Positions 1-6,353 of a stretch of DNA of 6,500 bases are shown piece after piece. Each line of letters opens with the position of its first letter. Positions within the stretch are counted from its first letter, which is position 1. Position numbers and translations under genes: made by a program. The stretch is from an uncultured Flammeovirgaceae bacterium (GTDB lineage Bacteria > Bacteroidota > Bacteroidia > Cytophagales > Cyclobacteriaceae), in contig CAMPJM010000240.1 of assembly GCA_946886805.1 (NCBI GenBank), forward strand, positions 1 to 6,500, written 5' to 3'. Below the pieces are notes generated by a model. The model did not search any database. It was not told the origin of the DNA and saw nothing but the letters and a program-made list of their open reading frames with translations.

Positions 1-522
1 AATAGTGTCTCCTGATAAAAGATTTCCAAACTCCAACGGCACCAGCTTCATTTCATAATTTTCCTTTTCCACTACCAAATAGTAACCTTCGTTCTTAAAT
101 TCTTCCCAAACCAGTCTTCCTTCCAAATCTGTCATGAAATTTCGAATGTGGGATTTACCTGCATATTGTTTTACCGTCGCTCCTGGAATGCCCTTTTTGG
201 TGTCTTCATCAATAACAGTGGCATCCACTATCACAGGCTCCAACACCCCATAAGCAGGGATCTTTATGAACGGGTTTGCTTTTTCTAAAGGATTAGCGAT
301 CAGGAGATCGGCAACCATCCCGCTTCGGATATTATTATCTGCTAAAATGGTGTAGGAATATCCTTCAGTGGCCGGGAAAGAAAAGTCTCCTTTATCATCA
401 GCTTTAAATTCCAAAACCTCTGCATTGCGGTCATTTATGATGTAAACATTGGCATTGCTCAATGGCTTGTTGCCTTCAACATCATACACATGGCCATGCA
501 TCGTCAGTATCACGGGGAGATC
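1..522 (-). repeat. Repeat pair A8-B8, cut by the window edge
   Basis: 174 residues visible. A8 opens LPVILTMHGHVYD and has NVYIINDRNAE, DDKGDFSF, YTILADNN and IRSGMVADLL. B8 begins VIVDATVIDEDTKKGIPGAT, has MTDLEGRLVW, GYYLVVEKENYEM and reaches SGDTI at the very edge. Since every complete B module ends (S/N/G)-D-(T/S)-hydrophobic and then about eight residues to the end of the last strand, B8 lacks only about eight residues here. Confidence 0.8.
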
Positions 523-3500
523 CTTATCAAGGATCACATCCAACACAATGCTGTCGTTTTTAGCATCAATAGATTTTACCACCAACTCATGACCTTTATA
601 CGAAGGATGGGTGATTTTCAAAAGGTAATCTTTTCCTGAATGTGCATGGAACAAAACTTCACCATCCATACTGCTAAAAACATTTTGCTGGTACGAATCC
701 TGATAGGTGAGGGTAAGACTTGCCAAAGCTATAGCTTTTTCAGTTTCTTTATCCTTCACTTTTACCTTTACGAATAAAGGTACGCTTATCGGGTATAATT
801 TTAGCTGAAGCGGGGCAGTAAGGTTCGCATCTCTCAATAAATAATTGTTAAGACTGCCTCTTTCTCCCACACCTTCTGCCAAGATTGTATAAGTTTCCCC
901 AATTTTGCCGTTGAATTTAAATTTACCATCAGCTCCGGTGATGGTTTCATATTCAGCACCTGTTGTTTCGTTCCTGATATAAACCTGAACTTGCTCAAGA
1001 ATTTCTGAAGTATTCCCTTCTATGGCAATGCCAGTTACAAGAGCTTCTCTGTTTTTTATCGCTTCTAAACTTAAAACCACCTGAATGGTATCAGAGTGAT
1101 TTTGTGTTTGGCTGATCAACACCTGGCCTGCTGTGGCAAAATCAATCTTACTGCCTTCCACATAATATTCTGTGTCGGCTTTTACAAGAAGCAGCTTTTC
1201 TCCCATTGTATTTGCGTAAAAAGTCTGCTTTACAGTATCCTCAACAGAAAGTTTTATCATTCCCCGGGGTATTACCTCACCAGTTTCCTTGTCTTGTAGC
1301 CTAACATTTAAATACACCAGGTTTAAAGGCTTTCGCTTTTGAAAATGAGTATCCTTAATTTGTAGACCTATGGTATCATTTTTATCCCCAACAGTTACAT
1401 CAATTAGACTTGTGCCCTCATGATTCTTCTCCCCTATTATTTGAAACTGTTCACCCGGAAAACCTTTAAAATTGAACATCCCCGATTTGCCAGTTTGGAC
1501 AGTTTCCACTTCCCAGGTTTTACTATCCATGATATACACTGTTACACTATCCACAGCCCTACTTGTCACCTCATCGACCACATTTCCAATAACGGTGAAT
1601 AGCTTTGGTTTCCGTTTCGTTAAAAGCAAATCTATTTTAAGCGTATCACCAATCTTACTATCGGCAGGTATTTCCAGAGCCAGGAAGTTCTCTTCATAAT
1701 CCTTTTCCAGGCCTCGAATCTCATATTTACCGCCTGCAGAAGTCCTTAAAAAAACTTCACCTGAAATTTGCGTTTGTTCTTGCTGAATTAAATTGCCGGA
1801 TTCCGATAATGCTACCATGGTCAATTTTACCGGCTTTTGTGACGCTTTATCCAATATTTTTACCTGAAGCGTGACTGGCGGAGGAAATCCCCAAATTCCT
1901 AATCTAAGCGTGTCTTTTAAGTTATCTATCGCCAAATAAGGATACAGTCCACTCCTAATGTCTTTGTCAACAAGCACCGTTATTTCTTGTCCATTTCCAC
2001 CCGAAAACTGAAAATCACCCTCGGCATCAGAAAGCAATGAATGAGATTCGCCTGTATGATTGTTTATAATATATATGAAAGCATTGCTTACTTTTTGACC
2101 GGTATTCTTATCAAACACATGCCCTGTTATTTCCTTGAACTTGTTTTGATTTTCAATTATTATTTCGCTGATTCTTGCCGGGGAAAGTGTTCTATTTCTC
2201 AAATCAGGACTTAAGGCGGTTAGTTTTGTCAGTTCGTTAACGGGTAAAATTATTCGCTTATTTGCCTCAGCATCCGGCCCTTTGATTTCTATATCCTCCA
2301 CCATTCCACTGAATTCCTCATCATCGCCGACGATATCATAAACCTCGCCCGCCCTGCCACCAAATTGAAAGTCTCCACGCTTGTCTGTCAATTGAATTTT
2401 GCTTTCACCTGTTTTTTCATTTACAATAAAAACCGTCGCTCCTTCAGATTGCATTTTGGCTCCGTTCAGGTACATGCTCCCTTTCATTGTAATTTGTCCT
2501 GGAAGCTGTTTTTCTAAATACACGTTTAAATTTACACTGTCATCATTGTTTTTAAATTCCTCTAAGGACAAAGTTTGATTTTTATACCCTACATGACTGA
2601 TTTCAAGCACATAATTAAATTCTCTTTTTACCTTTAAATTCGCTGTTCCCGAGATATCGGTCTTCACCATTAGTTCGGGGACTTCATTTCTTTGAAGGAG
2701 CACTTGAGCTAAAGGAACTGCTTTACCAGATTTTTTATCAGCGACTTTTACAGCAACATAAGCAAACTTAGATTTATCGAAAAGTTTAATATTTATTGGG
2801 AGGCCAAAATGTCTTTCGGTTATTGTAACTTGTTTAATCGTTCCTTTCTTTTGATCTTTTTCAGCTAAAATTGAAAATACTTCCCCCTCTTTTCCACGAA
2901 AAGAAAATTCACCATTGGAGTTAGCAACTATCACCTTTTCTTCTTTGGTGGTTTCGTTTATCAGATAAATTTTGGTTGCTGCCACTCCATTCCCTGAAAT
3001 ATTGTCTGTGGCAAGACCTCTAATGATTTTCAATTCTAGTTTTTCAAGCAGAAAAGCCAATTCTATTGTATCGGATAGAAGATCTCCTTTGGTACTGGCG
3101 TTTAAAACTGCCTCTTTATAGCCTAAAACATCACTTTTAATCTGAAATTCTTTGCCTTTCTCAACATTGATCACTAACTCTCCATTAGGATTTGTATAGT
3201 CTAACAAACGAATAGTGTCTTCACTAAATAGCTTCACCACACCAAAAGAAATGCTCTCCCTTGATATTTGATCGTTCATTTTGATCTTTAAAGCCAACGG
3301 GTTTATTTTCTCGGTTCTTTTCTGAATCTTGATTGAAAGTAAAATATTTTCGTTTGTCCCCCTTGCAGGATCCTCGACAATGAAATCATTTCCAACTGTG
3401 CGATTTTCACCGAATTCTGCGAAGGTTCTGTAGGTGTTGCCAACGATGCCTTCGAATTCAAATGCTCCATATTTGTCGGATTTTAACTTGGTTTTTTCAC

Positions 3501-5433
3501 CAGTCTGCGCATTTACAATAAAGACCGTTGCATCCGGCAGCTCCGTAAATTTAACAACGTCTACAACAAGGCCGTTTAGCTCGACTGTTTTGGACTGCAG
3601 TTTTTCCAGGACAACAGCAACCTTAAGTGTATCGGAAAAACCTTCTTCCGGAATTTCTATGCTTTTCTCTATAGAAGCATAACCACTTGAAGCAACCTCT
3701 AGGGTATATGCGCTTCCGCTATTACCCCCAAAAGCAACCTTCCCCGAAAAAGAAGTTTGATCCTGTGAAATGACGCTTCCATTTTTCTTTAATTTTACTG
3801 TTGCTAATTTTACCGCTTCACCGCTAGCTTCGTCCCGAACATCAACTTCGATTTCAACTGAAGTTGGAAGCCGCCATATTTCAATTTTCGTCACATCTTT
3901 AAGGCCGTCAACTGCCTTCATAGACAAAATACCGCTTCGACCTGCATTTTCAGCAAGAATGGTATAATTGTGGTCTTTTATTGCCTGAAAAGTAAATTTT
4001 CCTTTTTTCTCTGAACCTATTGAAAAATCAATACCCGTCTCTTCGTCAATGATGTAAATGCTCGCACCCTCAACAGGTGATTGCTTGATCTTATCGACAA
4101 TTATTCCGTTTAGAACAATCAATTCCTGGTTCGTAAATAGTTTATTCTGAAAGAGATAAATATCGTCATTTCCATAGCCGTTAGGCCTGTTTGATGTCAA
4201 AGCTCCTTTATTTTCTCCACGCCAGGCGAGGCTAAAATCATCATAGGAGCTGTTTAAAGGATAGCCAATATTTTCAACCTGAAGCTGGCCATTTTTATAA
4301 AGTTCTACCTGGTAAATATCTAAACCTCCCAAACCTGCATGGCCATCAGAACTAAAATAAAGCACCTGCTTGTGCAAGTATGGAAACAGTTCATTGCCCT
4401 CGGTGTTTAACTGGCTGCCCATGTTTTCTGGTTTGGTCCAGCTGCCATTTTCCATTACGCTTCTGTAAATATCCGCACCGCCATAGCCCCCGGTCATTTC
4501 CGATGAAAAATAGAGCGTGTCCCCATCCTCACTCATTGCCGGATGAAAAACAGAGTATTCCTTGTGGTTGAATGGAAACGGCTGAATATTTTGCCAGCTT
4601 TTATCTTTACTTTCTCTTTCTGCTGTAAATAAGCCTAATAATCTCTCCCCCTTGGCTGTTTTCTCCTGTAGGCTACGAGTGAAAATCATTTTATTACCTC
4701 CGTCGTAGAGAGATAGGGGACCTTCATGATACTTTGAATTGATTGCTTTATTAACAAGCTTTGGTTTTGATGGATTTCCCTCGTCGCTTAAATCAGATTG
4801 ATATACATCATAAAAGTTGTTTTGACTCCATGAGTTCACATATTTAATAGGTGTTGCTTTCTCACGATTTGAAAGAAATATCAACAAACTATCATCAAAA
4901 ACAGGAGAAAAATCGTTTCCTTCAGAATTTATGATCAAGCCTTTTAGATTATATAAAGCGGAGTCTTCATAAAAACTTTCCATCTGCTCTATGCCCACCA
5001 GGTTATTGATAGCCCGAATGTCCTTCTGAGTTCTGGTATATTGCACCAGCCATTTTTTAGCTTTCTGATGCTTCCCATTCGTCATCAATACTTGTGCAAA
5101 ATAAAGCTGATCAAGAGGCTGGGCATATTCGTTGTCTTCTATTGCAGCTCTGAACCATTTTTCTGCCTCCTGATAATTATTTAATTTTTTATATGCTCTG
5201 GCTATTTTGATTTTCGCATATCCATTCTCGGGTTCCTTCTCTAAAACCTCTTTATATAAATCAATCGCCGAAAGAAAAGCATAATCATCAAAATAGGCAT
5301 CGGCACGAGTGACCGTCTCATCGAAATTAGTAAATATGTTGCCTTGTTGGGAATGTGCAAGTTGAGTCCCCAAAGTCAAAAAGAAAATTATTAAGAATAC
5401 AAATTTGATTTTTGCTTTTATCATTTTATACAT
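1..5433 (-). CDS. Giant PorE-like protein: signal peptide, TPR, PD40 propeller, at least 15 carboxypeptidase-regulatory-like modules; C-terminus outside the window
   Basis: One uninterrupted frame of 1,811 codons runs off the window at position 1. Numbered from the ATG at 5433, residues 1-28 are a signal peptide (likely cut AHS|Q; no lipobox cysteine seen), about 42-140 are TPR-like helices, about 152-431 a PD40/WD40-type propeller, and from 437 onward alternating A and B beta-sandwich modules of about 85-100 residues each. TPR, propeller and regulatory-like domain in that order match PorE, a periplasmic T9SS protein which normally has one such domain and then an OmpA-like peptidoglycan-binding end. 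Here there are at least fifteen, which is far above the usual length; whether an OmpA-like end follows cannot be seen. The ATG at 5433 overlaps the preceding TAA stop by one base (TAATG), suggesting coupling; the in-frame ATG at 5424 is an equally good start, gives a cleaner signal peptide and has A-rich bases just before it. Function beyond a T9SS-linked structural or anchoring role is inference. Confidence 0.93.
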   Translation of the reverse strand, partial: MYKMIKAKIKFVFLIIFFLTLGTQLAHSQQGNIFTNFDETVTRADAYFDDYAFLSAIDLYKEVLEKEPENGYAKIKIARAYKKLNNYQEAEKWFRAAIEDNEYAQPLDQLYFAQVLMTNGKHQKAKKWLVQYTRTQKDIRAINNLVGIEQMESFYEDSALYNLKGLIINSEGNDFSPVFDDSLLIFLSNREKATPIKYVNSWSQNNFYDVYQSDLSDEGNPSKPKLVNKAINSKYHEGPLSLYDGGNKMIFTRSLQEKTAKGERLLGLFTAERESKDKSWQNIQPFPFNHKEYSVFHPAMSEDGDTLYFSSEMTGGYGGADIYRSVMENGSWTKPENMGSQLNTEGNELFPYLHKQVLYFSSDGHAGLGGLDIYQVELYKNGQLQVENIGYPLNSSYDDFSLAWRGENKGALTSNRPNGYGNDDIYLFQNKLFTNQELIVLNGIIVDKIKQSPVEGASIYIIDEETGIDFSIGSEKKGKFTFQAIKDHNYTILAENAGRSGILSMKAVDGLKDVTKIEIWRLPTSVEIEVDVRDEASGEAVKLATVKLKKNGSVISQDQTSFSGKVAFGGNSGSAYTLEVASSGYASIEKSIEIPEEGFSDTLKVAVVLEKLQSKTVELNGLVVDVVKFTELPDATVFIVNAQTGEKTKLKSDKYGAFEFEGIVGNTYRTFAEFGENRTVGNDFIVEDPARGTNENILLSIKIQKRTEKINPLALKIKMNDQISRESISFGVVKLFSEDTIRLLDYTNPNGELVINVEKGKEFQIKSDVLGYKEAVLNASTKGDLLSDTIELAFLLEKLELKIIRGLATDNISGNGVAATKIYLINETTKEEKVIVANSNGEFSFRGKEGEVFSILAEKDQKKGTIKQVTITERHFGLPINIKLFDKSKFAYVAVKVADKKSGKAVPLAQVLLQRNEVPELMVKTDISGTANLKVKREFNYVLEISHVGYKNQTLSLEEFKNNDDSVNLNVYLEKQLPGQITMKGSMYLNGAKMQSEGATVFIVNEKTGESKIQLTDKRGDFQFGGRAGEVYDIVGDDEEFSGMVEDIEIKGPDAEANKRIILPVNELTKLTALSPDLRNRTLSPARISEIIIENQNKFKEITGHVFDKNTGQKVSNAFIYIINNHTGESHSLLSDAEGDFQFSGGNGQEITVLVDKDIRSGLYPYLAIDNLKDTLRLGIWGFPPPVTLQVKILDKASQKPVKLTMVALSESGNLIQQEQTQISGEVFLRTSAGGKYEIRGLEKDYEENFLALEIPADSKIGDTLKIDLLLTKRKPKLFTVIGNVVDEVTSRAVDSVTVYIMDSKTWEVETVQTGKSGMFNFKGFPGEQFQIIGEKNHEGTSLIDVTVGDKNDTIGLQIKDTHFQKRKPLNLVYLNVRLQDKETGEVIPRGMIKLSVEDTVKQTFYANTMGEKLLLVKADTEYYVEGSKIDFATAGQVLISQTQNHSDTIQVVLSLEAIKNREALVTGIAIEGNTSEILEQVQVYIRNETTGAEYETITGADGKFKFNGKIGETYTILAEGVGERGSLNNYLLRDANLTAPLQLKLYPISVPLFVKVKVKDKETEKAIALASLTLTYQDSYQQNVFSSMDGEVLFHAHSGKDYLLKITHPSYKGHELVVKSIDAKNDSIVLDVILDKDLPVILTMHGHVYDVEGNKPLSNANVYIINDRNAEVLEFKADDKGDFSFPATEGYSYTILADNNIRSGMVADLLIANPLEKANPFIKIPAYGVLEPVIVDATVIDEDTKKGIPGATVKQYAGKSHIRNFMTDLEGRLVWEEFKNEGYYLVVEKENYEMKLVPLEFGNLLSGDTI
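523..1059 (-). repeat. Repeat pair A7-B7
   Basis: 179 residues. A7 has QVYIRNETTGAE, GKFKF, GETYTILAE and a GERGSLNN stretch. B7 begins FVKVKVKDKETEKAIALASL, has MDGEVLF, YLLKITHPSYKGHEL and closes NDSIVLDVILDK. The NETT segment in A7 and the following module features match A3-B3. Confidence 0.82.
1060..1614 (-). repeat. Repeat pair A6-B6
   Basis: 185 residues. A6 opens FTVIGNVVDEVTS and has TVYIMDSKTWE, with tryptophan where most copies have TG, then GMFNF and FQIIGEK. B6 begins LNVRLQDKETGEVIP, has MIKLSVEDTVKQTFYANTMG and closes SDTIQVVLSLEA. It pairs with B2 through the KL-x-x-EDT segment and the following Y-x-N-x-x-GE. Confidence 0.8.
1615..2139 (-). repeat. Repeat pair A5-B5
   Basis: 175 residues, exactly the length of A1-B1 as I set the boundaries. 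A5 has EITGHVFDKNTG, FIYIINNHTGES, GDFQF and ends IDNLKDTLRLGIW. B5 begins VTLQVKILDKASQKPVKLTM, has QEQTQISGEV and closes GDTLKIDLLLTK. By hand, 18 of the first 43 residues of B5 are identical to B1 without gaps, higher than the background between other B modules appears to be. Confidence 0.82.
2140..2508 (-). repeat. Unpaired A4 module plus linker (B partner missing)
   Basis: 123 residues. A4 opens LPGQITMKGSMY and has TVFIVNEKTGES, DKRGDFQF and YDIVGDD, then SGMVEDIEIKGPDAEANK. That last segment is closely matched in A8 (SGMVADLLIANPLEKAN). Instead of a B module, a linker of about 30 residues follows (LTALSPDLRNRTLSPARISE, then IIIENQNK), without strand-turn motifs, leading straight into A5. 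It is the only break in the strict A-B alternation. Confidence 0.8.
2509..3039 (-). repeat. Repeat pair A3-B3
   Basis: 177 residues. A3 has KIYLINETTKE, GEFSF and FSILAE. B3 is the most canonical regulatory-like module of the set: VKVADKKSGKAVPLAQVLL, a TDISG turn, YVLEISHVGYKNQTL and the closing DDSVNLNVYLEK. The ISHVGYK strand is mirrored by ITHPSYK in B7. Confidence 0.82.
3040..3600 (-). repeat. Repeat pair A2-B2
   Basis: 187 residues, the longest pair. A2 opens ELNGLVVD, has TVFIVNAQTGE and GAFEF, but its next strand reads YRTFAEF instead of the usual Y-ILAE. B2 begins PLALKIKMNDQISRES and lacks the DK-SGK turn of the standard B module. It holds VVKLFSEDTIRLLDYTNPNG, LGYKEAV and closes SDTIELAFLLEK. 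The segment VKL-x-x-EDT is shared only with B6. Confidence 0.8.
3601..4125 (-). repeat. Repeat pair A1-B1
   Basis: The first pair after the propeller, 175 residues. A1 has the strand SIYIIDEETG and the turn GKFTF, then YTILAE. It ends in VDGLKDVTKIEIW, a signature otherwise seen only in A5. B1 begins VEIEVDVRDEASGEAVKLAT, has QDQTSFSGKV in the middle and GYASIEK near the end, and closes with SDTLKVAVVLEK. The fold inferred for both is the prealbumin-like sandwich of carboxypeptidase regulatory domains. The A/B boundary near 3864 is good to a few residues. Confidence 0.82.
4141..4980 (-). other. PD40/WD40-like beta-propeller region of the giant protein
   Basis: Residues about 152-431 hold recurring PD40-type blade motifs. 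The clearest are HPAMSEDGDTLYFSS then GGYGGADIYRS (about 297-325), GNELFPYLHKQVLYFSSDG then GLGGLDIYQV (about 345-376), and LTSNRPNGYGNDDIYLF (412-428). Earlier and weaker blades are NDFSPVFDDSLLIFLSNR (173-190) and HEGPLSLYDGGNKMIFT (about 236-252). The pattern F-P-x(n)-LYFSS-DG-x-G-GG-x-DIY is the one usually found in PorE and related OmpA-family proteins of Bacteroidota. No catalytic residues are expected; the fold is a docking platform. The number of blades is not certain by eye; five to seven fits the length. Confidence 0.88.
5014..5310 (-). other. TPR-like helical region of the giant protein
   Basis: Residues about 42-140 read as three helix-turn-helix pairs. The first holds AFLSAIDLYKEVLEKEPENG, with the spacing of a TPR (A..LY...L...P). 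The second holds YAKIKIARAYKKLNNYQEAE followed by KWFRAAIED. The third holds FAQVLMTNGKHQKAKKWLVQ. TPRs are protein-protein docking surfaces. In PorE they lie at the N-terminus, just after the signal sequence, as they do here. The partner is unknown. Confidence 0.85.
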
Positions 5434-6353
5434 TAGAAATAACGGGGAGAGTAAGACCTGTTCTTTGAAAAGGTGAAATTATAGCTTAACATAAATTCAT
5501 GGGTTCCGGAATTCCAGCCTGAAATCTTTGAAGCAACAGGAAAATCATAAGCATACCCGAATCTGAACTGATCCGTTGCCTGTAATTCCAATAGCGCACC
5601 CAATGAATTGAAGGATCTGTAGGAAAGGCCGACCCAAACCACCTCTCTTATCAATAAGTTAGCATTTAAATCTACCGACAAAGGTGATCCATCATTTGCT
5701 TTGATTAATACATTGGGCTTTAGCTTCAGGTCTCTGTTCAAATCAAAAACGTATCCTGAAGTAAAGAAATAATGCCTTACCAAATTTATTGATGATGCAT
5801 TCTCACCGCTTTCAACTTTATTGGCAATTAGCTGAGGTACGGAAAATCCAGCATAGAATTTTGACGTTTTATAATAAATCCCCGTTCCGAAGTTTAACAA
5901 AATTTTCGATACATCATCTTGTCCAAAAGCTACATCATTAGTAATATGTGTCTCACTATAGCGAATAGAATATTGGTTAAAAGAAGCTTGTAGCCCAGCC
6001 GCTATTACACCTTTTCTTAGTGGAATTTTATAAGCATAAGCAAAAGTCCCCGAAAGATGATTCGTTACGCCAATTTTGTCCCTCATAAGAATCATTCCTA
6101 AACCCACATGTTCGTTTCTGACGGGAGAATGTGCCGTAAAAGTTTGTGTAGAAGGCGCTCCCTCTACGCCCACCCATTGGTGATGGGATATGGCCGTCAA
6201 GGATAACGATTCATGACTTCCCGCATAAGCTGGATTTAATGCCATTCCATTAAACATATACTGAGAATACATAGGTTGCTGCTGACTATAAGCCAAAGAA
6301 GGTAAGAGTCCCGTAAATAAAACTGCTAATAACCGAATGATTTTATTTTTCAT
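5433..6353 (-). CDS. PorP/SprF-family type IX secretion outer-membrane protein
   Basis: A complete 306-residue gene, close to the usual size for this family. Residues 1-23 are a signal peptide (basic MKNK start, hydrophobic core, likely cut after AYS). The mature N-terminus carries the family hallmark: QQPMYSQYMFNGMALNPAYAGS at about 25-46, followed by QWVGVEGAPSTQTFTAHSP at 59-77. The rest is alternating short amphipathic strands of a beta-barrel, and the protein ends in PRYF with a terminal aromatic residue, as expected for Bam-assembled outer-membrane proteins. In Flavobacterium johnsoniae SprF is needed for secretion of the SprB adhesin, and type B cargo in general is linked to SprF-like partners; PorP in Porphyromonas is a core T9SS component. 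The gene follows a type B cargo gene directly, so a SprF-like role as partner of that cargo is the best inference. I cannot separate the PorP from the SprF subgroup by eye, so no symbol is given. The start fits both the signal peptide and the abutting upstream stop. Confidence 0.95.
   Translation of the reverse strand: MKNKIIRLLAVLFTGLLPSLAYSQQQPMYSQYMFNGMALNPAYAGSHESLSLTAISHHQWVGVEGAPSTQTFTAHSPVRNEHVGLGMILMRDKIGVTNHLSGTFAYAYKIPLRKGVIAAGLQASFNQYSIRYSETHITNDVAFGQDDVSKILLNFGTGIYYKTSKFYAGFSVPQLIANKVESGENASSINLVRHYFFTSGYVFDLNRDLKLKPNVLIKANDGSPLSVDLNANLLIREVVWVGLSYRSFNSLGALLELQATDQFRFGYAYDFPVASKISGWNSGTHEFMLSYNFTFSKNRSYSPRYF

Noticed and set aside
1096..1299. Short open frame on the plus strand (67 codons), one of several between 1096 and 1699.
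   Set aside because: It lies antisense inside the A6-B7 part of the giant frame, which has clear domain motifs across the same bases; the plus-strand peptides show no family motif.
2140..2250. A frameshift or sequencing error as the reason for the missing B4 module.
   Set aside because: The frame stays open through the linker and the modules on both sides are intact and in frame. A deletion or a junction in the reading frame explains it better than a base error.
3434..3967. Two plus-strand open frames (82 and 65 codons) rich in Ser and Thr, one with a weak hydrophobic start.
   Set aside because: The Ser/Thr-rich composition is what antisense reading of this coding sequence gives; the minus frame here encodes well-formed A1, B1 and A2 modules.
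1..4125. Nucleotide-level tandem repeat or satellite suggested by the periodic protein modules.
   Set aside because: The repeats are clear only in the protein; at the DNA level the copies are too diverged to show long identical stretches, so recent slippage or an assembly collapse is not supported.
1..4125. Reading the array as bacterial Ig-like, cadherin or Cna-B adhesin repeats of a surface protein.
   Set aside because: The G-x-(V)-(V)-D opening, the TGE strand end, the D-x-x-G-x-F-x-F turn in A and the GY strand in B fit carboxypeptidase-regulatory-like domains better, and the TPR-propeller front points to PorE. An extracellular adhesin role stays possible until the C-terminus is known.
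4380..4571. Plus-strand open frame with several Cys, Pro and His residues that might look like a metal-binding peptide.
   Set aside because: It is the antisense of the strongest propeller blades (GGYGGADIY, LYFSSDG), whose Gly- and Ser-rich codons produce Pro- and Cys-rich antisense peptides.
5400..5435. Possible promoter or terminator between the PorP/SprF-like gene and the giant gene.
   Set aside because: The genes overlap or are nine bases apart, and I see no stem-loop with a T-run nor a convincing -33/-7 Bacteroidota promoter pair that could be told from the AT-rich coding background.
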